From contig SHZJ01000022.1 of NCBI GenBank assembly GCA_009692365.1, positions 1 through 54,343 on the forward strand: a DNA stretch of 54,343 bases, read 5' to 3'. The notes under the pieces were generated by a model. The model made no database searches. It was not told where the DNA came from and saw nothing but the letters and a program-made list of their open reading frames with translations. A program made the translations under genes and the position numbers. Below are positions 7,558 through 15,736 of this stretch, piece by piece (the first letter of the stretch is position 1; each line of letters starts with the position of its first letter). This stretch comes from Gammaproteobacteria bacterium (lineage in GTDB: Bacteria; Pseudomonadota; Gammaproteobacteria; Ga0077536).

Positions 7558-8769
7558 TTAGGTATTGGGATTGGTGTGCAGCACCCCGGTGGCCCGCAGC
7601 GCCTCGATGCGCGCGGCGTCGTAGCCCAGCACCTGGCTCAACACCGCGTCGTTATGCTGCCCCACGAACGCCGCTTCCAAGGGGATGTTGTTGGGGAAAG
7701 CCGAAAAGCGCAGCGGCATCCCCGGCACGCTAAATTCACCGAGTTTGGCATCGTGGACTTGCCGCACCGTGCCGCGCTCGATCATATGCGGATGATTAAC
7801 CACCTCGGCGACGCTCAGCACCGGCGCGCAGGGCACGCGATGTTCTTGCAGCAACGCCAGCACCGCCTCATCACTGGGGAGCGTGTCCACCCAGGCTTGG
7901 ATGATCGCCACCACCGCCGGCACCTGCGTGCAGCGCTTCTGATTGCTGTTATAGCGCTCGTCGCTCACCAGGTCTGGCCGGCCCATAGCCGCGCACAGGC
8001 TCGCCCATTGGTGGTCTAGCGCAATGATGCAAATGTGGTGGTCTTTGGCCTTGAACAGCCCCAGCGGGCACACCGCAAAGTGATGATGTCCGGTGCGTTG
8101 GGGCGAGGTGCCGGTCAGGCTGTACATCGCCACGTTGAGTTCGTGGCAGTGAAAATAGGAGTCCAGCAGCGAGATATCCAGATATTGCCCCTCACCGCTG
8201 CGCTCACGATGGAGCAAGGCAAAGCCGATGGCGCAGGCCGCGTGCACGCCGGTATTGACATCCCCCAAGCCCAGCATGGGCAGGCTGGGCGCGCCATCCG
8301 GATCGCCAATCATGCCGGTAACGCCGGCATAAGCCTGGGCGATGTAATCAAAGCCCGGCAGGTCGGCCAGTGGCCCCTGCTGGCCCAAGGCCGAAATAGA
8401 GCACATCACCGCGCGCGGGTTGAGCGCGTGCACCTGCTCCCAGCCGATGGCTAAACGGGCCGCGACCCCCGGTGAGAAATTCTCGACCACCACATCCACC
8501 TGCTTGATGAGGTCGTGGATGATGGCCTGGCCGGCGGCCGTTTTGAGGTCCACGCAAATACTTTTTTTGCCCCGATTTTGCTGCACGTAGTACGAAGTAC
8601 GGCCGTCGATTTTCACCGGCAGCACGCGCGACATATCCCCGCCGGGCGGCAGCTCTACCTTGATAATATCTGCGCCCATCTCAGCCATTAGGCGGGTGGC
8701 GGTGGGGCCGGCCAGTGCATGGGTGAAATCCAGCACTTGATAACCATCGAGGATGTGTTTAGGGGGCAT
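7558..8769 (-). CDS. CaiB/BaiF family (class III) CoA-transferase
   Basis: A 403-residue class III CoA-transferase, the usual length for the family. It carries the N-terminal LDFTHALAGPTATRLMAEMGADIIKVE block, NRGKKSICVDLKT, and the GLGDVNTG segment containing the catalytic Asp that forms the acyl-aspartyl anhydride. These enzymes move CoA between carboxylic acids, activating a substrate without ATP. It lies 42 bp after fbiC on the same strand, which puts a CoA-activation step inside the F420 operon. A second CaiB gene sits in the divergent operon at 15737. Acyl specificity cannot be read from sequence. Confidence 0.9.
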   Translation of the reverse strand: MPPKHILDGYQVLDFTHALAGPTATRLMAEMGADIIKVELPPGGDMSRVLPVKIDGRTSYYVQQNRGKKSICVDLKTAAGQAIIHDLIKQVDVVVENFSPGVAARLAIGWEQVHALNPRAVMCSISALGQQGPLADLPGFDYIAQAYAGVTGMIGDPDGAPSLPMLGLGDVNTGVHAACAIGFALLHRERSGEGQYLDISLLDSYFHCHELNVAMYSLTGTSPQRTGHHHFAVCPLGLFKAKDHHICIIALDHQWASLCAAMGRPDLVSDERYNSNQKRCTQVPAVVAIIQAWVDTLPSDEAVLALLQEHRVPCAPVLSVAEVVNHPHMIERGTVRQVHDAKLGEFSVPGMPLRFSAFPNNIPLEAAFVGQHNDAVLSQVLGYDAARIEALRATGVLHTNPNT

Positions 8770-8811
8770 AAGGCGACACTCTGTTGCGGCGATCCGGCTT
8801 CTTGGGGGGCT

Positions 8812-11259
8812 TCAGCCCACTTGGGAGCGGAGCAATTCGCGGCGCTCAGCGCGTTCGTACTTCAGCGCCGGGGTATTGATGATGTCTGTCAACTCGGGCG
8901 CAGCGAGGGCGGTCGCGATGCGTTCTGCGCTCACCTCCCCATAGGCGGTGCCGCGCTGCCGGGGCACGCGGCCCGCCGCCGCGACCATCGCCAGCATTTC
9001 TTCGGGGCTGGTTTCCTGCCCATGCGCCGCCCCCGCGGCGCGGGTGATACTTTCGTTCATCAGCGTGCCGCCCAGATCGTTCACCCCCGCGGCCAAACAC
9101 GCCACCACCCCCAGATGCCCCATCTTGACCCACGAGGCCTGGATGTTGGTAATCACCGGATTCAGCGCCAGTCGCGCGACCGCGTGCATCAGGATGGCCT
9201 CACGGAAAGTCGGCCCCTGCCGGGCGCGACCCTTGAGGTAGAGCGGTGCTTCCATGTGCACGAAAGGCAGCGGGACAAACTCGGTGAAACCACCGGTTTC
9301 TGCCTGCAGGTCGCGCACGCGCAGCAAATGCCGCGCCCAGTTTTCGTAGCGGTCCACATGGCCGTACATGATGGTGGCGGTGGTGCGAAAACCCACCGCA
9401 TGCGCGGTGCGCATGACTTCTAGCCATTGCGCGGTGTTGATTTTATCCGGACACAGCACGCGTCTCACCTCGTCGTCGAGGACTTCGGCCGCGGTGCCCG
9501 GCAGGGTGCCCAAGCCGGCGGCTTTGAGCCGGGTGAGAAATTCGTGGAGCGGCACCCCGAGGGTGGCCGCACCTTGCCAGACTTCCAACGGCGAGAAGGC
9601 ATGCACGTGGATGTCCGGCTCGGCGGCTTTGACGGTCGCCACGATGTCGAGATAGGTCTGCCCGGTGTACTGCGGATGGATCCCGCCCTGCATGCACACT
9701 TCGGTGGCGCCCCGTGCCCACGCCTCGTGCACCCGACGGCTAATTTCCTCGGGGTCTAAGTCGTAGGGCTTACCGCGCAGATTCTCCGACAGCTTGCCTT
9801 TGGAGAAGGCGCAGAACTGACATTTGAAATAGCACACGTTGGTGTAGTTGATATTGCGGTTCACGACATAGCTCACCGCCTCGCCGACCGTGGCGCGCCG
9901 CAGCGCGTCCGCGGTCTGACACACGTGGCTGAAGTCGCCGCCGCGGGCCGCAAACAGCCGCGTGATATCGGCCTCGAGCAGGCGCTCGCCGGCGCTGGCG
10001 CGGGCGCAAATTTCGCTCACCGCGGGCGACACCCGCGGGGGTGGCCGGCCGATCAGCGCCAGTTCATCGGGATCGGGAACGGCCGCAACCCCCGGGCACC
10101 AAGCGTTGCTGCGCGGCAGGCCCGCCCCGTCGATGGCTTGCAACACCGGCGTGCGAAAACGCGCGTCCAGCCACTGCTCGCCCGCGTGCGCGTAGGCGGG
10201 GTAGACCGTGAGGCGCTCGTGGAGAAACTTACCCGCGGCGGCTGTGGCCTGGGCCAAGTCGGTGAGATGCGGCCACGGCGCTTCGGGATTGACGAAATCG
10301 GGGGTCAGCGGCGACACCCCACCCCAGTCGTTAATGCCCGCCGCCACCAGCTGCGGCAGCACCCCGGGACTCAAATTAGGCGGGGCCTGCACGCTCATCT
10401 GGGGGCCAAAGATCAGGCGCGTGACCGCGAGCGTCCAGAGCATTTCGTTGAGGTCGGGCTCCGGGGCATGAGCCATCCGCGTGTCGGGCTTGGCCCGAAA
10501 ATTCTGAATGATGATTTCTTGGATATGCCCGTATTGGGCGTGGAGGCTGCGGATGGCCACCAAGGACTCCACCCGCTCCAGACGGGTTTCGCCAATCCCT
10601 ATGAGGACGCCGGTGGTGAAAGGCACTTTGGCCCGCCCCGCCGCCGCCAGCGTGGCCAGACGCACCGCGGGGACTTTGTCCGGCGAGCCGTGGTGCGGTT
10701 GGCCTTTTTCGGTGAGTCGCGCCGCGGCCGACTCCAGCATGATGCCCATGCTGGCCGCCACCGCACGCAGCGTCGTGAGTTCTGCCGGGCTGAGCGTACC
10801 GGGGTTCAAATGCGGCAGGAGGCCGGTGTGCGTGAACACCGCTTCGGCGCACGCCGCGAGGTAGTCCAGGGTCGTGGCGTAGCCCATTTTGAGCAAGGCG
10901 TCGCGGGCCGTTTTATAGCGCGCCTCGGGGCGTTCACCCAGCGTGAACAAGGCCTCTTTGCAACCCATTTCCGCCCCCGCGCGCGCCACTGCCAGCACTT
11001 GCTCCAGCGTCATGTAAGGCGCGCCGATGCGCTTGGGCGCTTTGGCGAACGTGCAGTAATGGCACACATCGCGGCACAGGTGGGTGAGCGGAATAAAGAC
11101 TTTTTTCGAGTAGGTCACCACATTGCCGAAGCCTTGGTCACGCGAGGCGCCCGCCGCCAACAGTAAGCTGGGCAGGTCGCTGGCCGTGGCCAGCGCGAGC
11201 GCCTCGGCGTCGCTTAAGGCGAGGCCGGCACCGGCACGGGCAATAAGGGCTTGAATCAT
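8812..11259 (-). CDS. fbiC: FO synthase, fused CofG-CofH (7,8-didemethyl-8-hydroxy-5-deazariboflavin synthase)
   Basis: An 815-residue fusion of two radical-SAM halves that makes the deazaflavin chromophore FO from tyrosine and the riboflavin precursor 5-amino-6-ribitylamino-uracil. The CofG half has its [4Fe-4S] motif CRDVCHYC near residues 62-69. The CofH half has CYFKCQFC after NRNINYTNV near residue 480, followed by EVCMQGGIHP. Both cluster sites are intact. The fused form is typical of actinobacteria; archaea and cyanobacteria use separate CofG and CofH. I prefer the ATG at 11259 (AGGA upstream) to a GTG at 11301, which would overlap cofC. It is the fourth gene of cofE-cofD-cofC-fbiC. 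Confidence 0.96.
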   Translation of the reverse strand: MIQALIARAGAGLALSDAEALALATASDLPSLLLAAGASRDQGFGNVVTYSKKVFIPLTHLCRDVCHYCTFAKAPKRIGAPYMTLEQVLAVARAGAEMGCKEALFTLGERPEARYKTARDALLKMGYATTLDYLAACAEAVFTHTGLLPHLNPGTLSPAELTTLRAVAASMGIMLESAAARLTEKGQPHHGSPDKVPAVRLATLAAAGRAKVPFTTGVLIGIGETRLERVESLVAIRSLHAQYGHIQEIIIQNFRAKPDTRMAHAPEPDLNEMLWTLAVTRLIFGPQMSVQAPPNLSPGVLPQLVAAGINDWGGVSPLTPDFVNPEAPWPHLTDLAQATAAAGKFLHERLTVYPAYAHAGEQWLDARFRTPVLQAIDGAGLPRSNAWCPGVAAVPDPDELALIGRPPPRVSPAVSEICARASAGERLLEADITRLFAARGGDFSHVCQTADALRRATVGEAVSYVVNRNINYTNVCYFKCQFCAFSKGKLSENLRGKPYDLDPEEISRRVHEAWARGATEVCMQGGIHPQYTGQTYLDIVATVKAAEPDIHVHAFSPLEVWQGAATLGVPLHEFLTRLKAAGLGTLPGTAAEVLDDEVRRVLCPDKINTAQWLEVMRTAHAVGFRTTATIMYGHVDRYENWARHLLRVRDLQAETGGFTEFVPLPFVHMEAPLYLKGRARQGPTFREAILMHAVARLALNPVITNIQASWVKMGHLGVVACLAAGVNDLGGTLMNESITRAAGAAHGQETSPEEMLAMVAAAGRVPRQRGTAYGEVSAERIATALAAPELTDIINTPALKYERAERRELLRSQVG

Positions 11260-11288
11260 GCTGGGTAATTTCCTGGCGCGCGCTTGAA

Positions 11289-11972
11289 TTAAAGGTTCCA
11301 CTGCCCGCCCGCGCTGACGATTGGTCGTGGCGCGAGACGAGACAGCACATCATGTTCTAACAGCAGCGCAATGGTCGCGATGGGTAAGTCGTAGGCCAAC
11401 AAGCGGCGCAGGTCGTCGGGCGTGTCGACATCCAAGGCCAAGCCCGGCGCCCGCACCACCTGTACCCGCGCACCCGCAGCGATCGCGGCCGCCCGGTGGG
11501 CTTCAAAGCTGCGCCGACCAAAACGGAAGTTCAGCAGGTCGGGGGGGGACACGGCAATCGCGTTGGTGCCGTAGCCCGCCTCGTCCGATACCAGCGTCAC
11601 CGCCGGGGCCCAACCGTGGCGCGCGACCACTTGGTCAATCTCCGCACTGCGCGCCAAGGGGACGTCGGTGGGCAGCATCAGGAGGGAGTTCACGTTTTGT
11701 TCGCACAAATAGCGTGCGCCCTGCAACACCGCTTTGGACAGGCCGGGCTCGACTTCGGGCAGCACGACCACGCCGAAACCCGCAGCGATAGGCGCCACGG
11801 CTTTCTCACGGGTTACCACCAGCACCCCACTGATGCGGGCACAGCCCGCCAGCGTGGCGAGGAGATCGGTGAACATGGCACGCGCCAGCAAGGCCCGCTC
11901 GCCCTCGCTTAAAATGGCCCCCAGACGCCGCTTAGCGAGCGCAAAGGGTTTGACCGGCACTACCACCCACAT
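11289..11972 (-). CDS. cofC: 2-phospho-L-lactate guanylyltransferase-type enzyme (CofC/FbiD)
   Basis: A 227-residue nucleotidyltransferase-fold protein. It condenses GTP with a phosphorylated three-carbon acid (2-phospholactate, phosphoenolpyruvate or 3-phosphoglycerate, depending on species) to give the donor used by CofD. Evidence is the N-terminal VVPVKPFALAKRRLG nucleotide-binding motif, LLMLPTDVPL with the metal-binding Asp, and the late LALDVDTPDDLRRLL. Starting at 11972 is supported by a perfect AAGGAGG 10 nt upstream; the longer frame from 12041 would run into cofD. Which three-carbon acid is used cannot be judged from these motifs. Confidence 0.93.
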   Translation of the reverse strand: MWVVVPVKPFALAKRRLGAILSEGERALLARAMFTDLLATLAGCARISGVLVVTREKAVAPIAAGFGVVVLPEVEPGLSKAVLQGARYLCEQNVNSLLMLPTDVPLARSAEIDQVVARHGWAPAVTLVSDEAGYGTNAIAVSPPDLLNFRFGRRSFEAHRAAAIAAGARVQVVRAPGLALDVDTPDDLRRLLAYDLPIATIALLLEHDVLSRLAPRPIVSAGGQWNL

Positions 11973-11982
11973 TGTCTTGGCG

Positions 11983-11989
11983 CCTCCTT
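11983..11989 (-). promoter_or_regulatory. Strong Shine-Dalgarno fixing the cofC start
   Basis: AAGGAGG on the minus strand lies 10 nt before the ATG at 11972. It decides between this start and a longer frame beginning at 12041 inside cofD. Confidence 0.7.
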
Positions 11990-12015
11990 GGCGGTGTGTT
12001 GCTGGCGCTGCGCCG

Positions 12016-12981
12016 TTATTTTGCTGCGCTGCGCAGATCATCGGCGAACTGGCAAATGACGCCTGCGAGGTGAATTTTGTCGGCCAACGTTAGCATGACG
12101 CTAGGGGTCGCGATAGCCGCGCAACCCGATTCCCGGAGGGGGCCAAGCAGGGCTTGATCTTGCTCGTCGACGACGTAGCCGGTGAGCAAATCCCCGTAGT
12201 GTTGCGCCACCGCGAGCGCGCTGGCCGGCACCTCGAGTTCTGCCATCATTTTGGCCGTCGGCCCCTTGATGGCCAGGCCCGCCACGATGGGCGACACAGC
12301 AACAATTGGGACGCCGCTGGCGCGCAGCGCCGTCCGCACGCCCGGGATCGCCAGAATGGGATCGATACTGACATAGGGATTCGACGGGCACAGAAAAATC
12401 CCGGCGAGCGCTGGATCTGCGAGCCAATCCAGCAGCTGCGGCAGTGGCCGCGCTGCCGCAGCGTCGCGAAATTCAAAGCCCGTAACCGCCGGGGCGCAGC
12501 GGTCGCGCACAAAATAATGTTGGAACGCTAACGGCCCCTCGACGGTGTGAACGATCGTGGGCACTGCCTCCTCACACATGGGCCACACCGCGTGTTGGGT
12601 GCCCAACGCGGCATTCAGCTGTTGGGTGATGCGGCTCAAGCGTTCCCCCGCCCGCAGGCGCTCGCTGCGCAAAACATGCACGGCCAGATCCCGATCGCCC
12701 AAATTAAACCAGCTCTCGCCACCCAGCGCGCGCAGTGTTTCGATAAAGCGCCAGCTTTCGGCGCGCCGGCCCCAGCCCAGCTCTACGTTGGCTTCTCCCG
12801 CCAGCGCGTACATCAGGGTGTCGAGATCCGGACTTATGTGCAGCCCTAGATGGGTGAAGTCGTCGCCCGTGTTGACCAAAAACGCGAGCTGCGAGGGCGG
12901 TAGAATTTGCGCTAAGCCGACCCCGAGTTTGGCCCCGCCCACCCCGCCGGTCAGCGCCAGATAGGTGGGCGGGGCGCTCAT
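12016..12981 (-). CDS. cofD: 2-phospho-L-lactate transferase-type enzyme (CofD/FbiA)
   Basis: A 321-residue protein that transfers the phospho-acid moiety from the GDP- or GPP-linked donor to FO, giving F420-0 or dehydro-F420-0. Family marks are the start LALTGGVGGAKLGVGLAQIL, the FO-binding region VNTGDDFTHLGLHISPDLDT, GDRDLAVHVLR, and CPSNPYVSIDPILAIPG. Length matches characterised CofD proteins. Its ATG overlaps the cofE stop by 4 bp, so translation is likely coupled. cofC follows after 43 bp. Confidence 0.96.
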   Translation of the reverse strand: MSAPPTYLALTGGVGGAKLGVGLAQILPPSQLAFLVNTGDDFTHLGLHISPDLDTLMYALAGEANVELGWGRRAESWRFIETLRALGGESWFNLGDRDLAVHVLRSERLRAGERLSRITQQLNAALGTQHAVWPMCEEAVPTIVHTVEGPLAFQHYFVRDRCAPAVTGFEFRDAAAARPLPQLLDWLADPALAGIFLCPSNPYVSIDPILAIPGVRTALRASGVPIVAVSPIVAGLAIKGPTAKMMAELEVPASALAVAQHYGDLLTGYVVDEQDQALLGPLRESGCAAIATPSVMLTLADKIHLAGVICQFADDLRSAAK

Positions 12982-13748
12982 CGAAACATGTCCTCGGCCA
13001 GCGGGCGGATGAGGTCGAGCGCGGTTTGAGTGGCGTCCTCGGGCGCGAGTCCCTGGATGAGTACCGCCGGCGTGCGCTGGATACTCTCCCCCATGAGCAA
13101 GCAGGCGGTCGCGGCGAGGGAATCTGCCCGGTTGATCACGGTGACCTTGAGCTCGCGGCCGTAGAGGTCGTGGGTGCCGCGCAGGTCGTCCAGCACCGTG
13201 ATCCCCGCGCAGCCTATCGCCCCCCCGATGGTGCCCAGCCGCCAGGCGCGGTTCATGCTGTCGGCGATGATGACGCCCACCGCAACCCCGGTGCGGGCGA
13301 GGATGGCCGCGCGCAGCTGCGCCGCCGAGCGGTCCGGGTCAACGGGTAGCAAAAGCGCACATTCGCCGGCACCGTGATCGACGTTGGATTGATCGATGCC
13401 CGCGTGGGCGCCCACGTTGCCCAAGCGATGCCGCACGATGAGCACGCCCGGACGGGTGCGCAGGATTTCGGTGGACTCATCCAGAATCAGCTGCACCAGT
13501 CGCGGGTCTTTGTCGGTCTCCCGGGCCAGCTCCATCGCGCGCGGCGAGGCGGTCACGGTGTCCAGACGCACGAGCCGCCCTTCGGCCTTGGAGACGATTT
13601 TTTGCGCGACCACGAGGACATCCCCAGCGCCCAACACCAGCGGCGCACGGGCCAGCGCCGCAAGCAGGATGTCGGCCAAATCGTGCCCCGACTCAATCAT
13701 GGGGATATCCGGCAGCACCTGGAAACGCAGTCGTGAGGACGCTGACAT
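12978..13748 (-). CDS. cofE: F420-0:gamma-glutamyl ligase (CofE)
   Basis: A 256-residue ligase that adds L-glutamates in gamma linkage to F420-0 using GTP, completing coenzyme F420. It shows VVAQKIVSKAEGR, HAGIDQSNVD and GVIIADSMNRAWRLGTIGGAIG, all conserved in CofE and in the N-terminal half of mycobacterial FbiB. It is a stand-alone ligase: the C-terminal FMN reductase domain of FbiB, which reduces dehydro-F420-0 in mycobacteria, is missing. The ATG at 13748 (AGGAG about 11 nt upstream) was preferred to an extension from 13862, which has no family similarity. It is the first gene of the minus-strand run. Confidence 0.95.
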   Translation of the reverse strand: MSASSRLRFQVLPDIPMIESGHDLADILLAALARAPLVLGAGDVLVVAQKIVSKAEGRLVRLDTVTASPRAMELARETDKDPRLVQLILDESTEILRTRPGVLIVRHRLGNVGAHAGIDQSNVDHGAGECALLLPVDPDRSAAQLRAAILARTGVAVGVIIADSMNRAWRLGTIGGAIGCAGITVLDDLRGTHDLYGRELKVTVINRADSLAATACLLMGESIQRTPAVLIQGLAPEDATQTALDLIRPLAEDMFR

Positions 13749-14019
13749 GGAGAGGATCGCTCCTGGCGCGAGGCTGGGCGTCGCGGGGTTAATGAGGGGC
13801 TGGGGCGGGGTGTGCGATATTCCCCGCCAAGGGATTTCTGAAGTACCATCCGCGCGGTTCACCCGGCGGCCCGTTGCTAAATTATTCTACCCCTTCGGCG
13901 CGTGAACAATAGCCGCGGCGCGGCGCCCCCACCCCACCCCATTAGGGGCAAGTCCTTGCCACGCGCGCGCCGGCCAGCGCGCTAAAAAAAGCCCGCCGCG
14001 GCGTTACGGAGACCCCCAC
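13749..14019. promoter_or_regulatory. Divergent promoter region, F420 operon versus acyl-CoA operon
   Basis: This 271-bp non-coding gap separates the 5' ends of cofE (minus) and the first acyl-CoA dehydrogenase (plus), so promoters for both operons must lie here or just beyond. It contains an AT-rich patch (ctaaattattctac, 13877-13890) suitable for a -10 element and a palindromic GCGCGC-cggcca-GCGCGC just before a run of A. I could not assign exact -35/-10 pairs. Confidence 0.5.
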
Positions 14020-15696
14020 ATGAACGCACCACTGCCGTCGTCCCCGCTGGGCACCGCACTCGGCCTGCAGGCGCAGCTACAAAGGCTCACCGACTACGCT
14101 TGGTCAACCCTGCGCGCCCAACTGGACGCCCGCGGGCCCTGGACCGAGGTCATCGACGAGGCCCAGGTCGTGTGCTATGAGCTGGCTTTTATCAGCGCCG
14201 AAGTGCACGCCATGGGCGCGCTGCTGCGTTACGCCGAACGTTGCGGTGAGGCGGCCGATTTACCGCTAGAAACCCAGCTGGCGCTCAGTTTTGCCGCTGA
14301 TGTCGGCGTCAAGGTGCGCCTGCGTTTCGAGCGCGTGCGCGACGACTTAGACCTCCCCGCCGAGATGCTGCTGGGCGTCTTCGAGTCCCCGACGCTGCGC
14401 GCCTTCAGCCGCGCGTGGCTCGCCCCGGCCGCGCTGGCCCAACTGGGCGCAGGCGTGCTCGCCGCCGGCCAGTGCGGCCGCTCGATGCTGCCGGAAGACA
14501 AACAAATCATCGCCGCCAGCTGCGCCCGGGTGACCAACGAGGTCGTGGCACCGCACGCCGAGCGGATCCACCGCGAGGACCTCACCATCCCGGACGAAAT
14601 TTTAAATGCCTTGAGCGATTTGGGTTGTTTCGCGCTCTCGATACCCGAGCGTTTCGGCGGCACGGCCCCCGCGAGCGGGCCCGACAATCTGGCGCTGGTG
14701 GTCGTCACTGAAGAACTGTCACGCGGCTCGCTCGCAGCGGCCGGTAGCCCGCTCACGCGGCCGGAAATCGTGGCGCGCGCGCTGTTAGCGGGCGGCGACG
14801 AGGCACAGAACGCCCGCTGGCTGCCGGGTATCGCCCGCGGCGAGCCGCTGTGCGCGATTGCGGTCACCGAGCCCGACTGCGGTTCAGACGTGGCCGCCGT
14901 GCGCCTGCGCGCCAGCCGTGTGCCCGGCGGTTTTGTGCTCAACGGCGCCAAAACCTGGTGCACCTTTGCCGGACGGGCCGCGTTGCTGCTGGTGTTGGCC
15001 CGCACCAACCCCGATCCAGCGGCCGGGCACCGTGGTCTGTCGCTGTTTTTGCTCGAGAAAACTACCACTGACGAGCATGCATTTGAGTTCCAGCAAGCCA
15101 CGGGCGGGGTGCTCTCCGGGCGGGCCATCCCCACGCTCGGCTACCGCGGCATGCACTCCTATACGTTGTTTTTCGACAATGTCTTTGTGCCCGCAGAAAA
15201 CCTGGTGGGTGGGGCCGACGCCGAAGGTCGCGGCTTTTATCTGACCATGGCGGGGTTTGCGGGCGGGCGTCTCCAAACCGCGGCCCGGGCCTGCGGCCTG
15301 ATGCGCGCCGCCTTCGATGCCGCCGCCCGTTACGCCCAAGACCGCAAAGTATTTGGCAAACCGCTAGCCGACTATCAGCTCACGCTGGCAAAATTCGCCC
15401 TCCTCGGCGCCGCCCTGCGCGCCTGCCAGGAAATGACCTACGAAGTAGCCGGCCTGATGGATGCCGGGCAGGGGCAGATGCAGGCCAGTCTGGTGAAGCT
15501 CTACGCCTGCCGGGCCGCCGAGCACCTGACCCGAGAAGCCCTGCAAATCCATGGTGGCATGGGTTATTCCGAAGAAACCTGCGTCAGTCGGTATTTTGTG
15601 GATGCCCGGGTGCTGTCGATTTTTGAAGGCGCGGAAGAAACCCTGGCGCTGAAAGTGGTGGCGCGCGAGCTACTGACCAATGCCCAGCCCCGCTAG
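14020..15696 (+). CDS. Acyl-CoA dehydrogenase with N-terminal extension (methylsuccinyl-CoA dehydrogenase-like architecture)
   Basis: A 558-residue flavoprotein. Residues about 190-550 are a full acyl-CoA dehydrogenase: CAIAVTEPDCGSDVAAVRLRA (FAD/substrate loop), GRLQTAARACGLMRAA, LQIHGGMGYSEE, and RVLSIFEGAEETLALKVVARELL, in which FEGAEE carries the usual C-terminal catalytic-Glu position. The first 150 residues are an extra helical domain (YELAFISAEVHAMGALLRYAE) not found in ordinary 380-residue enzymes but resembling the extension of (2S)-methylsuccinyl-CoA dehydrogenase. True Mcd function is uncertain, because ethylmalonyl-CoA pathway partners (Ecm, Ccr) are not in the window. ACGGAG precedes the start. 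It leads the plus-strand acyl-CoA operon. Confidence 0.88.
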   Translation: MNAPLPSSPLGTALGLQAQLQRLTDYAWSTLRAQLDARGPWTEVIDEAQVVCYELAFISAEVHAMGALLRYAERCGEAADLPLETQLALSFAADVGVKVRLRFERVRDDLDLPAEMLLGVFESPTLRAFSRAWLAPAALAQLGAGVLAAGQCGRSMLPEDKQIIAASCARVTNEVVAPHAERIHREDLTIPDEILNALSDLGCFALSIPERFGGTAPASGPDNLALVVVTEELSRGSLAAAGSPLTRPEIVARALLAGGDEAQNARWLPGIARGEPLCAIAVTEPDCGSDVAAVRLRASRVPGGFVLNGAKTWCTFAGRAALLLVLARTNPDPAAGHRGLSLFLLEKTTTDEHAFEFQQATGGVLSGRAIPTLGYRGMHSYTLFFDNVFVPAENLVGGADAEGRGFYLTMAGFAGGRLQTAARACGLMRAAFDAAARYAQDRKVFGKPLADYQLTLAKFALLGAALRACQEMTYEVAGLMDAGQGQMQASLVKLYACRAAEHLTREALQIHGGMGYSEETCVSRYFVDARVLSIFEGAEETLALKVVARELLTNAQPR

Positions 15697-15736
15697 GCGC
15701 GCGGCCGCGCCCCACCGCTGAGAACGGAGTCCAGCC

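Noticed and set aside
9925..11166. A 413-residue open frame antisense to fbiC
   Set aside because: It is Arg/His/Gly-rich, has no recognisable domain and mirrors a highly conserved radical-SAM gene; long antisense frames are expected in GC-rich DNA.
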